DNA of 64,000 nucleotides from Lachnospiraceae bacterium (GTDB lineage Bacteria; Bacillota; Clostridia; Lachnospirales; Lachnospiraceae): contig JAEDFR010000003.1 in NCBI GenBank assembly GCA_016297945.1, positions 1 to 64,000 on the forward strand. Direction: 5' to 3'. A program made the position numbers and the translations under genes. Shown piece after piece: positions 52,637 to 62,215 of the stretch (its first letter is position 1; every line of letters starts with the position of its first letter). The notes under the pieces are model-generated. The model saw nothing but the letters and a program-made list of their open reading frames with translations. It was not told the origin of the DNA and did not search any database.

Positions 52637-52668
52637 ATGAATGTAAAGGAATAATCGGAGGAATGATT

Positions 52669-53262
52669 ATGACCATTGATAAAGATGATTTATTAAAGAG
52701 TATACTAGATAGCCTAAGCCGCATCGAACATATTCAGAGTGATGATATTCCGAATATTGATTTGTATATGGATCAGGTAACAACGTTTATGGACCAGCAT
52801 CTTAGAGCGACTACCAGATATCCGGATGAGGATAAGATTCTGACCAAAACAATGATAAACAATTATGCCAAAAATGATTTGTTGCCGCCGCCTGTCAAAA
52901 AAAAGTATTCCAAAGAGCATGTATTGGTTTTAATCTTTATATACTATTTTAAGGGTGTATTATCTATCAGTGATATCAAAGCGTTGCTCAAACCGATAAC
53001 GGAAAAGTATTTTTTCAAGGATTCGGATTTGACATTGGAAGATATCTATAATGAAGTTTTTTCTTTAGAAAGTGATCGGATTGACAGTATGAAAGAGGAT
53101 ATTGTCAAGATGTATCAGGAAAGTGAAAAAACATTTAGTGACGCCGATGATGCAGATAAAGATTTTTTGCAGAAATTTTCTTTTATTTGTATGTTAAGCT
53201 ATGATGTTTATGTGAAAAAACTGATGATTGAAAAAATCATTGATGAAATGCAGAGTGTATAA
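52669..53262 (+). CDS. DUF1836 protein
   Basis: 197 residues, helical and soluble. A winged-helix-like N-terminal part with LRATTRYPDEDKILTKTMIN, then NDLLPPPVKKKYSKEHVLVL and a C-terminal helical bundle. DUF1836 proteins resemble MerR/helix-turn-helix regulators, but the function is not known. The start at 52669 fits GGAGG at about 52658-52662. The open frame extends back to 52426 only because the repeat cluster lacks stops. Confidence 0.85.
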   Translation: MTIDKDDLLKSILDSLSRIEHIQSDDIPNIDLYMDQVTTFMDQHLRATTRYPDEDKILTKTMINNYAKNDLLPPPVKKKYSKEHVLVLIFIYYFKGVLSISDIKALLKPITEKYFFKDSDLTLEDIYNEVFSLESDRIDSMKEDIVKMYQESEKTFSDADDADKDFLQKFSFICMLSYDVYVKKLMIEKIIDEMQSV

Positions 53263-53325
53263 AAATCATTGATGAAATGAAGAGTGAGAAATAAAAGATA
53301 TAAGATATAAGGATGATAATAAAAC

Positions 53326-53405
53326 CGCTTAAACTGTTCCGTTTTCTAAAATCCGGTCATATAACCGGCAATTAAAGCATGGTACACAGTTTAAGCGATT
53401 TTTAT
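53326..53405. terminator. Bidirectional terminator with nested hairpin
   Basis: CGCTTAAACTGT (53326-53337) pairs with ACAGTTTAAGCG (53386-53397), followed by ATTTTTATTT. Inside is a second hairpin CCGGT/ACCGG (53353-53368). It lies between convergent genes. Confidence 0.72.
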
Positions 53406-53476
53406 TTGGAAAAGCTTTTTTCTGTACAAGTTTATATAAAAATCACAATTTCCAAAAGGACTGTAGTATAGTTCAC

Positions 53477-54472
53477 TTATTCAGCCGCTTTTTTTGCATA
53501 TTCGGTTGTAACCAGATCTTCATAAGGAACAGGCTGATCCAGTTCTTTGGCATCCATTAAAATATCCTGTAAGAGGATAAAACTGTCTTCTTCAAAAATC
53601 AGATTTTCTTTCCAGGTTTTTTGCGATTTATAGCGTTCTACGATAGAGGTAATCGTGGAAATTTGGGTTTCTTCAAACTGTGGTGCTATGACTTTTGCAA
53701 TTTCCTCGGAAGAATGCGAATTGACATAGTCCATTCCTTTTTGTAGGGCGTTGGTAAATCCCTGAATAATCTTGGGATTTTTATTCATATAACTGCTTTT
53801 TGCACTAAAGGCAGTATAAGGCACATAGCCGGAATCAACACCTAAGGAAGCCACAATGTAGCCGTCTCCTTTTTCTTCCAATGAGGTTGCAAACGGTTCA
53901 AATTCAACTGAAAAATCGCCCTGGCCACCGGAGAAAGCAGCAGCGGTGGAACCAAAATCTATACTCTGATCAATGGTTAAATCCGTTTTTGGGTCGATAT
54001 TATTCATTTTCAGAATATACTCAAACACCATTTCCGGCATACCACCCTGTCTGCCACCTAATACATTTTTGCCTTTCAAATCTTCCCATTTAAAGTTATC
54101 CATGGGTTCTCTGGCAACCAAAAAGTTTCCGGCGCGTTGTGTCAACTGGGCAAAGTTTACAACATAATCATCGGTATTGCCAAGATAGGTATAGATGGTT
54201 GCTTCACTTCCCATAAAACCGATGTCTGCCTCGCCGGACAGGACAGCGGTCATGGTTTTATCTGCGCCAAAGCCGGTCACCAGTTCCAAATCAATTCCTT
54301 CGTCGGCAAAATAACCTTCTTCGATTGCAACATACATCGGAGCGTAGAAAATGGAATGCGCCACCTCGTTTAAGGTTACCTTTGTAAGATCGCTCTCTTC
54401 CTTTCCGCATCCGGTTATGAGAATGGAAAAAAGCATACTCAAAATGAGTAAAAGTGAAATTTTCTTTTTCAT
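53477..54472 (-). CDS. ABC transporter substrate-binding lipoprotein (SsuA/ThiY-like)
   Basis: 331 residues. Signal with lipobox LITGC, then an NMT1/SsuA-like periplasmic-binding fold: LNEVAHSIFYAPMYVAIEEG, YFADEGIDLELVTGFGADKT and DIGFMGSEATIYTYLGNTDD. Relatives bind sulfonates, nitrate or thiamin precursors; the ligand here is unknown. Start 54472 with GGGAGAC upstream. No permease or ATPase gene is next to it, so it is an orphan binding protein. Confidence 0.85.
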   Translation of the reverse strand: MKKKISLLLILSMLFSILITGCGKEESDLTKVTLNEVAHSIFYAPMYVAIEEGYFADEGIDLELVTGFGADKTMTAVLSGEADIGFMGSEATIYTYLGNTDDYVVNFAQLTQRAGNFLVAREPMDNFKWEDLKGKNVLGGRQGGMPEMVFEYILKMNNIDPKTDLTIDQSIDFGSTAAAFSGGQGDFSVEFEPFATSLEEKGDGYIVASLGVDSGYVPYTAFSAKSSYMNKNPKIIQGFTNALQKGMDYVNSHSSEEIAKVIAPQFEETQISTITSIVERYKSQKTWKENLIFEEDSFILLQDILMDAKELDQPVPYEDLVTTEYAKKAAE

Positions 54473-54575
54473 AATGTCTCCCTGAAACATAAACTTTTAC
54501 TAATAGGATATTGGAAAGATTGTAAAAGGTTCCTGCATATGCTATTCTCTCATGTGGAAAAGGAGACAACATGAT

Positions 54576-55433
54576 ATGTGGATGTGGTTGGTTTTATTAT
54601 ATGGATTAATAAAAGGTGCAAGAGAAATTGTAAAAAAGAAATCCTTACAATACAGTTCGGTTGCGGAAGTTCTATTTTTTTACACATTATTTGCATTTTT
54701 AATGGTATTGCCGGATTGTAAGAATGCAATGGGCATATCGGTGCATATGCTGGGATGGATTTTTTTAAAATCCCTGATTATATTCTGCGCCTGGATTTTG
54801 AGTTTTAAAGCAATTAAGAAAATGCCAATCAGTCTGTACGGAGTGTTGGATTTGTCCCGTGTCTTATTTGCGACATTGCTTGGAAGTGTTGTGTTAAATG
54901 AAGTTATGTCAACCAATCAGATCGTTGGACTAATCCTTGTCGCGATGGGATTATTGTTATTGAAAGTACATATTCCTTTGAAAAAAACGGATAAGGATGA
55001 AAAAGACAAAGTGAAGCCGATAATTGTGATTTTTTCATTGCTTTCATGTATGCTCAATGCTCTGTCCGGTTTGCTTGACAAGATCTTGATGCGGGATTTA
55101 AACAGTTCGCAGCTACAGTTTTTTTACATGCTTTTTTTGGTTTTACTCTATGGTCTATATATGTGGATTGGAAAAGAAGAGGTAAATTTAAAGAAGGCAG
55201 TTAAAAATCCGTGGATATGGTTACTGGCACTTTTGTTTGTGATTGCGGATCGTGCGCTGTTTTTGGCAAATGCGGATCCGGAAAGTAAAATTACTATCAT
55301 GACTTTGATTAAACAGTCCGGATGTGTTGTTACATTGGCAGCCGGAAAATGGATTTATCATGAAAAGCACGTTTTACATAGAGCATTATGTACTGTTTTG
55401 GTAGTGGTTGGAATTGTTGTTGCGGTGCTGTAA
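54576..55433 (+). CDS. EamA/DMT-family transporter
   Basis: About 286 residues with ten membrane helices in two EamA repeats: first SFKAIKKMPISLYGVLDLSR, VLFATLLGSVVLNEVMSTNQ; second ILLYGL-like, then ALLFVIADRALFLANADPES and TLIKQSGCVVTLAAGKWIYH. Drug/metabolite exporter class; substrate unknown. ATG 54576 behind AAAAGGAGACAAC, divergent from the binding protein. Confidence 0.85.
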   Translation: MWMWLVLLYGLIKGAREIVKKKSLQYSSVAEVLFFYTLFAFLMVLPDCKNAMGISVHMLGWIFLKSLIIFCAWILSFKAIKKMPISLYGVLDLSRVLFATLLGSVVLNEVMSTNQIVGLILVAMGLLLLKVHIPLKKTDKDEKDKVKPIIVIFSLLSCMLNALSGLLDKILMRDLNSSQLQFFYMLFLVLLYGLYMWIGKEEVNLKKAVKNPWIWLLALLFVIADRALFLANADPESKITIMTLIKQSGCVVTLAAGKWIYHEKHVLHRALCTVLVVVGIVVAVL

Positions 55434-55467
55434 TGTTTCTGTAATGATAAAAATTTCAACTTCCATA

Positions 55468-55496
55468 TCGACATGGATTGCTAAATATAATATAAT
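55468..55496 (+). promoter_or_regulatory. Candidate promoter of the PspA-type gene
   Basis: TCGACA (55468-55473), 17-base spacer, perfect TATAAT (55491-55496). Confidence 0.55.
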
Positions 55497-55581
55497 AACT
55501 ATATCTAAGAGTTCGTGATTTTCATACGGACAGATATTAAAAAACAAGAAAGAAATGCTATGAGTGGCAGAGGAGGATTCA

Positions 55582-56283
55582 ATGGGAGTTATTTCAAGAT
55601 TTAAAGACATTATGGCAGCAAATTTCAATGCATTATTAGATAAGGCAGAGGATCCTGCTAAGATGATTGACCAGTATTTAAGAGACTTAAATGATGACCT
55701 TGCAAAGGTTAAAACAGAGACTGCAGGTGTCATTGCAGATGAAAAGGCAGCAAAGAGAAAACTGGATGAATGCGATGCTGAAATGGAGAAGATGGACAGA
55801 TATGCCAGAAAAGCGGTTGCAGCAGGCAATGATGGCGATGCACGCCAGTTCTTAAATAAAAAATCTCAGTTAGCTCAGGAAAGAACCGCTTTGGAAGCCA
55901 ATTACAATATGTGTCTTGAAAATTCATACAAGATGCGTGAGATGACCAAAAAGCTGGAAAACGACATTGCGGAATTAAAAGGCAAACAGCAGACATTAAA
56001 AGCAAAACTTGCTGTTGCTGAGACCAAGAAACGCATGAATGAAGTTGGTTCTTCTGCAAAAGGTGCCGGCGCAAGACTGGATGCATTCAAGAAAATGGAA
56101 GAAAAAGTGGACCGTATGCTGGATGAAGCTGACGCTATGGAAGAGCTTAACAGAAGCTCCGAGACATCTGATATCAGCGCATTACAGGCTTCTTACGCAG
56201 ATATGGATGCAAGCTCAGATGTAGAAGACGAATTGGCAGCGTTAAAGGCAGAAATGGGACTTTCTACCGGTGGTCAGGCATAA
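55582..56283 (+). CDS. pspA: PspA/IM30-family membrane-stress protein
   Basis: 233 residues, almost entirely coiled coil. N-terminal amphipathic helix GVISRFKDIMAANFNALLDK, then EDPAKMIDQYLRDLNDDLAK, the family hallmark. The C-terminal part is acidic (DMDASSDVEDELAALKAEMG). PspA/Vipp1 proteins polymerise on damaged membranes (ESCRT-III relatives). ATG 55582 after AGAGGAGG. The SPFH/zinc-ribbon gene follows, a partner pairing often seen for PspA. Confidence 0.92.
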   Translation: MGVISRFKDIMAANFNALLDKAEDPAKMIDQYLRDLNDDLAKVKTETAGVIADEKAAKRKLDECDAEMEKMDRYARKAVAAGNDGDARQFLNKKSQLAQERTALEANYNMCLENSYKMREMTKKLENDIAELKGKQQTLKAKLAVAETKKRMNEVGSSAKGAGARLDAFKKMEEKVDRMLDEADAMEELNRSSETSDISALQASYADMDASSDVEDELAALKAEMGLSTGGQA

Positions 56284-56351
56284 TTGACTGTCGAATATCA
56301 GAGCCGGAGCCGTTTCATGATAATGAAGACAGATTTATAATCTAATAATCA

Positions 56352-56426
56352 ATGATACCAGGATCGCGAGAGCACAAATCGCGTAGCAATCCGTTGGTAT
56401 CATGGGGTCAAAATACCTTTTGACCC
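56352..56426. repeat. Palindromic elements between pspA and the SPFH gene
   Basis: ATGATACCA (56352-56360) pairs with TGGTATCAT (56395-56403), enclosing a smaller CGCGA/TCGCG hairpin. Directly after lies GGGTCAAAA-TACC-TTTTGACCC (56405-56426). There is no T-run after either. It looks like a repeat element or mRNA-processing structure rather than a terminator. Confidence 0.7.
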
Positions 56427-56463
56427 AAACATCATAATATTAGTAAAAAAGGGAGAATATGAT

Positions 56464-57450
56464 ATGGGTATTTTTTCAAATCAGTTATTAAATGTTGTTG
56501 AATGGGATGAGAAAAAGGAAGGCGTTCTATTCTGGAAGTGGCCGAATGATGAGATTAAAAAAGGTTCTAAGTTAGTCATTCGTCCCGGTCAGGATGCCAT
56601 CTTTATGTACATGGGCAAAATTGAAGGTGTATTTACCGATGATGGTACATATGATATTGAAACCCAGATTATTCCGTTCTTATCAAGCTTAAAAGGATTT
56701 AAATTCGGTTTCAACTCCGGCATGAGAGCAGAAGTTGTATTTATTAATACCAAAGAGCTTTTATGCAAATGGGGAACCAAAAATGCAATCAATCTTCCTG
56801 CACAGGGGCTTCCCGGTGGTATGCCAATCCGTGCATTTGGTACGTTTAACTGTAGAGTTGTTGACCACAGCGTGATGCTTGAAAAATTATCCGGCACCAT
56901 GCAGACATATTGCGTAGAAGATGTCAGAACACGTATTACTTCAAGCCTTGATCAGCTTTTGATGAGTTGGATTGCAAAAGAAGGTAAAGATATGTTCAAC
57001 CTTCAGATCAATGCACGTGAGATTTCCAAAGGTATTGAAGAAGATCTGGATATGGAAATGCGCAAAATCGGTGTCGGTATTACCGGATTTACCATCGAAA
57101 GCTTCAATTATCCTGAAGAGATCAAAAAGATGCAGGAAAAAGCAGCCGCACAGGCTATGGTTGGCGATGTGAATAAATACAGTCAGTTGGCTATGGCAGA
57201 TTCCATGGGCAAAGGCGGAGGAAACTCCGGCGCAGGCATGGCATCTCAGATGATGGGTATGCAGATGGGCATGATGATGGGTCAGCAGATGATGAACAAT
57301 ATGGGCATGGGAATGCAGCCTCAGAATCAGCAGCCCCAGATGCAGCAGCCGGTCAATAATGGCGGAGCTGCACCGAAATTCTGTCCGAATTGCGGAACGC
57401 CTACAAACGGCGCAAAATTCTGTAGCAACTGCGGACAACAGTTAGTATAA
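56464..57450 (+). CDS. SPFH/YdjI-type protein with C-terminal zinc ribbon
   Basis: 328 residues. The N-terminal virion-core/SPFH-like domain (GVLFWKWPNDEIKKGSKLVI, RPGQDAIFMYMGKIEGVFTD) resembles Bacillus YdjI, which recruits PspA to membranes. A Met/Gly/Gln-rich linker (MMGMQMGMMMGQQMMNNMGM) precedes two CxxC pairs, FCPNCG and FCSNCG, forming a zinc ribbon. ATG after AAAAAAGGGAGAATATGAT. Together with pspA it likely forms a membrane-stress module. Confidence 0.9.
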   Translation: MGIFSNQLLNVVEWDEKKEGVLFWKWPNDEIKKGSKLVIRPGQDAIFMYMGKIEGVFTDDGTYDIETQIIPFLSSLKGFKFGFNSGMRAEVVFINTKELLCKWGTKNAINLPAQGLPGGMPIRAFGTFNCRVVDHSVMLEKLSGTMQTYCVEDVRTRITSSLDQLLMSWIAKEGKDMFNLQINAREISKGIEEDLDMEMRKIGVGITGFTIESFNYPEEIKKMQEKAAAQAMVGDVNKYSQLAMADSMGKGGGNSGAGMASQMMGMQMGMMMGQQMMNNMGMGMQPQNQQPQMQQPVNNGGAAPKFCPNCGTPTNGAKFCSNCGQQLV

Positions 57451-57509
57451 AATGATGTAATGGTTACATTTTGGAAACATTTAGTTGGTTGACATAACAA
57501 CTGGCTTTG

Positions 57510-57545
57510 ATGGACCGGATGAATTGTTTGTCCGGTCCATTTTTC
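57510..57545 (+). terminator. Terminator after the SPFH gene
   Basis: ATGGACCGGA (57510-57519) pairs perfectly with TCCGGTCCAT (57531-57540), followed by TTTTT. Confidence 0.9.
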
Positions 57546-57572
57546 TGTAAAACACAAAAACGGAGTGACACT

Positions 57573-60027
57573 ATGAATCGTCTGGATACATTAAATGACA
57601 AACAAAGAGAAGCTGTTTTGGCAACGGATGGACCGGTTTTGATTTTGGCCGGAGCCGGTAGTGGAAAGACGCGTGTTTTGACGCATCGAATTGCATATTT
57701 GATTGAGGAATGTGGCGTAAATCCATGGAATCATGGCGATTACGTTTACCAATAAGGCAGCAGGTGAAATGCGGGAAAGGGTAAATGATCTGGTTGGATT
57801 TGGCTCTGACAGTATCTGGGTTTCTACATTTCATTCGAGTTGTGTGCGAATTTTGCGCAGATATGCCGATCGGTTAGGGTATGATAACTCTTTTACCATT
57901 TACGATACGGATGATTCCAAGTCTGTCATGAAGGATATCTGCAAAAAATTGCAGATTGATACCAAGCAGTTAAAGGAAAGAACGATTCTGGGCGCTATTT
58001 CGTCTGCAAAAAACGAAGGGATTCTACCGGATGATTTTCGGATGGCGGCAATGGGAGACTACAATAAGACCAAGATTGCCAATGCCTATATTGAGTATCA
58101 AAATGCCTTATTAAGAAATAATGCCATGGATTTTGATGATTTACTGGTAAATACTGTGGAGTTGTTTAAAGCTAATCCGGATGTTTTACAAAATTATCAG
58201 GAGCGGATTTTGTATCTAATGGTGGATGAGTATCAGGACACCAACTCCATTCAGTTTGAATTTATCCGTTTATTGGCAGGCAGTCGCAGAAATCTGTGTG
58301 TGGTCGGTGATGATGATCAGTCCATTTACAAATTCCGTGGTGCCAATATCCGCAATATTCTGGATTTTGAAACGATTTATCCGGAGGCAAAGGTCATTAA
58401 GTTAGAGCAGAATTATCGCTCGACACAAAATGTTCTGGATGCAGCAAATGCCGTTATCAGCAACAATGAAAATCGAAAATCCAAATCTTTGTGGACGGAT
58501 AAGGGAGAAGGTAACCGCATTCATTTCCGTCAGTTTGATAATGCGGTGGAAGAGGCAGAATACATTGCTTATGATGTTGCCGGTAAAAAGCGGGAAGGTG
58601 TAGCAGATTACAGGGATTGTGCCGTTTTATACCGGACGAATGCGCAGGCCCGTGTTTTGGAAGAACAGTTTATCCATGCGGGAGTTCCTTACGATATTGT
58701 TGGTGGTGTTAATTTCTACGGACGAAAAGAAATCAAGGATTTACTGGCGTATTTAAAGACGATTGACAATGGAAATGATGATCTGGCAGTAAAACGTATC
58801 ATTAATGTGCCGCGCAGAGGAATTGGTGCAACGACCATTGTAAAAGTGCAGGAATATGCAGATGATAGAAATATCGGATTTTATGAGGCGCTGGAAGAAG
58901 CAAATCAGATTATGTCCATTGGAAGAAGTGCTTCCAAACTGGAATCCTTTGTTACCATGATTCAGGCTTTTCGTGCGAAAGCAAAAATTATGTCTTTGAG
59001 TGATTTAGTAAAAGATATTATTGAAGTGACCGGCTATGTGGAGCAGATCGAAGCAAATTCGGATGAAGAAGCAGAAGCCAGGATTGAAAATATTGATGAA
59101 TTCATTTCCAAAGTAGTGTCATTTGATGAAGAGCATGAAGAGACAACTTTGACAGAGTTTTTGGCAGAGGTTGCACTGGTTGCTGATATTGACAGTGTGG
59201 ATGAAAACCGTAACAAAGTCTTGCTCATGACCTTACACAGTGCCAAAGGTCTGGAATTTCCACATGTATATCTGGCCGGAATGGAAGATGGTCTTTTCCC
59301 GAGTTATATGAGCATTATGGCGGATTCCAAAGAGGAAATTGCGGAGGAACGCCGCCTTGCCTATGTTGGTATTACGAGAGCCAAGGAAGATCTGACCGTT
59401 ACGGCAGCAAAAACAAGGATGATCCGTGGGGAAACACAGTATAATCCGGTCTCCCGTTTTTTACAGGAAATCCCGCAGGAACTTTTGGATAACCGTGTCC
59501 CGAAAAAGAAAACATTTGATTTTGACGAGTTTCCGGACGAAACGTTTTCGTCTGCAAAGAAATCCTTTGCAAAGAAGCCTTATCAGAGCATTTTTGGAAA
59601 AACTGCACCTATGGAAGTATATTCAAAGCCAAGACCTGTTTTGTTGGATAACGTGTTTGATAAACCAAAGCCGGTATCAGATGGCAATGTATTTGATCAG
59701 GCGAAACCGGTGTCAAAACCGGTATCAAAACCGGCAACGGGAGGATATCAGACAATTACAAAGCCGAAACCGAAAGCTATCTTAAAGGCCAAGGAAACAA
59801 GGGCAGAAGTAAAACCTTTTATTGCCCAAGGTGTTTCAAAAGGTGTTGCTATGCCGGGAACCAAGCCGGATTACGATATAGGTGACCGCGTTAAACATAT
59901 CAAATTTGGTGAAGGTGTTGTAAAGGCCATGGAAAAAGGTCCCAGAGATTATCAGGTGACTGTGGAATTTGAAAACTATGGGCAGAAAATTTTGTTTGCG
60001 GCATTTGCAAAGTTGCAGAAGATATAA
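57573..60027 (+). pseudogene. pcrA: UvrD/PcrA DNA helicase, frameshifted
   Basis: Superfamily 1A helicase. The N-terminal 61 residues from ATG 57573 carry [20 protein letters not shown] and Walker [13 protein letters not shown]. At about 57730 the frame shifts: NPWN should be followed by [18 protein letters not shown], which continues in the next frame from ATG 57733. Two bases seem missing (AATC ATGGCG where AATATCATGGCG is expected). Downstream are intact VDEYQDTNSIQF, GDDDQSIYKFRGA, NYRSTQNV and SAKGLEF, plus a Lys/Pro-rich tail. Reinitiation at 57733 would lack Walker A. As PcrA is usually essential, a sequence error is likely. Confidence 0.85.
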
Positions 60028-60267
60028 AATGTATATAGTTTGATTTTGTAATGCTTTAATATCCTGGTATTAGTTTTTTTAATAATATATTTTTCAATGA
60101 GTTTTTTGATTCTTATTGATTATTATTCATGTTCTTTATGAGCTCCAAAAAGAGTTTTTTGGGGTGGCCTTATTGAGTTAAAAAAAGTGATAGTAAAAAA
60201 GTGAAAAAAGTGGTAAACTAATTCTAACAGTAAGCTAAAAAGAAATGTTAAAAGAAGGGAGTTTATT

Positions 60268-60555
60268 ATGAATAGAGCAAGAGTTGAAGAAATTGCAGCA
60301 GCAGTTGGCGATTTATTAAAAAAACAGGAAGAAGTAAAAGAAGAAAAGAAGAGTAAAGCAATTCTCTGGGTATTTGCAATTATCGGTGCGATTGCAGCCG
60401 CTGTAGCCATTGCATATGCAATTTATTGTTATTTTACACCTGACTATTTAGAAGACTTTGAAGATGATTTTGACGATGACTTTGAAGAAGATTTCTTTGA
60501 TGATGATGAAGAGATTGAAGTCGCAAAGGCTGAAAAAAAGTCTGAGGAAGAATAA
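60268..60555 (+). CDS. Small membrane protein with acidic tail, 95 aa
   Basis: N-terminal helix with KKQEEVKEEKKSKA, one membrane segment (ILWVFAIIGAIAAAVAIAYA), then a strongly acidic stretch DFEDDFDDDFEEDFFDDDEE. No known domain. ATG after AAAAGAAGGGAGTTTATT; terminator right after the stop. Possibly a membrane-anchored regulator; function unknown. The 240 bases before it (60028-60267) hold a small inverted repeat CTCCAAAAA/TTTTTGGGG and no gene. Confidence 0.75.
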   Translation: MNRARVEEIAAAVGDLLKKQEEVKEEKKSKAILWVFAIIGAIAAAVAIAYAIYCYFTPDYLEDFEDDFDDDFEEDFFDDDEEIEVAKAEKKSEEE

Positions 60556-60575
60556 TTATTTTATTTAGTTTGATG

Positions 60576-60607
60576 AGGCTGTTGCGGTTTGCAACAGCCT
60601 TTTTTAT
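60576..60607 (+). terminator. Terminator after the acidic-tail gene
   Basis: AGGCTGTTGC pairs with GCAACAGCCT around GGTTT, followed by six T. Confidence 0.9.
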
Positions 60608-60622
60608 AGAAGTGGAGGCAGA

Positions 60623-62203
60623 ATGAAAAAAGGACAGAGTTATGAAGGCTATGTAGAAAGTGTAGCCTTTCCGGCAAAAGGGATTGTAGTTGTAGAAGGT
60701 GAAGAAAATAAAGCCGTGGTAAAAAATGTGTTGCCCGGTCAAAGGATTCAGTTTCGGGTAACTAAAAAGCGGAAAGGAAAAGCAGAAGGCGTTTTAGAAA
60801 CGGTAATGGAAAAATCCGAGGATGAGGTGGATGCCGTGTGTCCTCATTTCGGTATTTGCGGTGGATGTAATTATCAAAACCTTCCATATGAAAAACAACT
60901 GGAATTGAAAGCCAGACAGGTTGAAAAGTTGCTCAATGAAGTTTACATAAGTAAAGGGAGAGAAATCGAGTATTCTTTTGAAGGTATAAAGAAAAGTCCC
61001 CAACAGTATGGATACCGAAATAAAATGGAGTTTTCTTTTGGTGACGAGTATAAAGATGGTCCTTTGTCTTTAGGTTTACATAAAAGAGGAGGCTTTTATG
61101 ATATCGTTCCGGTTACGGAATGTAAGATCGTCGATCATGATTATCGTCTGATTTTGCAGACTGTTTTGCAGTTTTTCGGTGAAAGAAACATACCTTATTT
61201 TCACAGAGTAAAACTTTCGGGATATTTGCGTCATTTATTAGTCAGAAAAGCAGCAAAGACAGGACAGATTTTAGTGGCACTTGTGACCAGTAGTGATGCT
61301 GCCGGTCTGCCGTGTGATGAGAAAGCTTTGTTGGACGAATTTTTGAAACAACTTCTTTCTTTGGAGCAGGAGAAGAAACTGGAGGGAACATTTGCCGGTA
61401 TATTGCATACCGTAAATGATTCAGTTGCCGATGTTGTGAAAGCGGACCGAAATGAGATTTTGTACGGGCAGGATTATTTCTTTGAAGAATTGATGGGGCT
61501 GAAGTTTAAGATTTCCCAGTTTTCGTTTTTCCAGACCAATTCACTCGGAGCGGAGGTTTTATATGATACAGCCAGAAATTATATTTTAGAATCTGCCGGC
61601 GGTATGGCAGATCAGATTGTTTTTGATCTTTACAGCGGAACCGGAACCATTGCCCAGATGATGGCACCCGTCTGCAAAAAAGTTATCGGTGTTGAAATCG
61701 TAGAGGAAGCTGTGGAAGCTGCAAAGAAAAATGCAGAGCTGAATGGTTTACATAACTGTGAATTTATAGCAGGAGATGTTTTAAAAGTCATCGATGATAT
61801 TTCGGAGAAACCGGATTTTATTATCTTAGATCCTCCCCGAGACGGAATTCATCCCAAAGCCTTGCAGAAGATTTTGGACTATGGAGTTAGTCACATTGTT
61901 TATATTTCCTGCAAGCCTACGAGCCTTGCCAGAGATCTGGATGCATTTTTGGAAAGAGGCTATAAAATGGAAAAAGCCTGTTGCGTGGACATGTTTCCGG
62001 CTACGGCGAATGTGGAGACGGTATGTCTTTTGTCCAAACTCCATGAAGCGAAGCATCATGTGAATGTGACGGTGGATATGGATGAGATGGATATCACTTC
62101 TGCTGAGAGCAAGGCCACATATGAGGAGATAAAGAAGTATGTGGCGGAGCATAATGATGGGATGAAGGCAAGTAGTCTTAATATAGCGCAGGTGAAGGCA
62201 TAA
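60623..62203 (+). CDS. rlmD: 23S rRNA m5U methyltransferase (RlmD/RumA family)
   Basis: 526 residues. An N-terminal TRAM-like domain, a Fe-S-type Cys set in VCPHFGICGGCNYQNLPYEK, and a SAM domain with FDLYSGTGTIAQMMAPVCKK and IILDPPRDGIHPKAL. The catalytic region is SHIVYISCKPTSLARDL and the end is DMFPATANVETVCLLSK. A family-extra tail (VTVDMDEMDITSAESKATYE, NDGMKASSLNIAQVKA) continues about 60 residues and stops abruptly. In related Clostridia such tails run on further, so the 3' end may be trimmed. Short spacing to the AT-rich GIY-YIG gene. Confidence 0.92.
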   Translation: MKKGQSYEGYVESVAFPAKGIVVVEGEENKAVVKNVLPGQRIQFRVTKKRKGKAEGVLETVMEKSEDEVDAVCPHFGICGGCNYQNLPYEKQLELKARQVEKLLNEVYISKGREIEYSFEGIKKSPQQYGYRNKMEFSFGDEYKDGPLSLGLHKRGGFYDIVPVTECKIVDHDYRLILQTVLQFFGERNIPYFHRVKLSGYLRHLLVRKAAKTGQILVALVTSSDAAGLPCDEKALLDEFLKQLLSLEQEKKLEGTFAGILHTVNDSVADVVKADRNEILYGQDYFFEELMGLKFKISQFSFFQTNSLGAEVLYDTARNYILESAGGMADQIVFDLYSGTGTIAQMMAPVCKKVIGVEIVEEAVEAAKKNAELNGLHNCEFIAGDVLKVIDDISEKPDFIILDPPRDGIHPKALQKILDYGVSHIVYISCKPTSLARDLDAFLERGYKMEKACCVDMFPATANVETVCLLSKLHEAKHHVNVTVDMDEMDITSAESKATYEEIKKYVAEHNDGMKASSLNIAQVKA

Positions 62204-62215
62204 GGAGAAGAAAAG

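Noticed and set aside
52383..52642. CRISPR array
   Set aside because: Only two to three units with unequal, non-spacer-like sequence between them and no cas genes.
52426..52668. 81-codon N-terminal extension of the DUF1836 protein
   Set aside because: It is made of the repeat cluster (MSNEAIYISEKNGDRT twice) and lacks a start site; GGAGG before 52669 decides the start.
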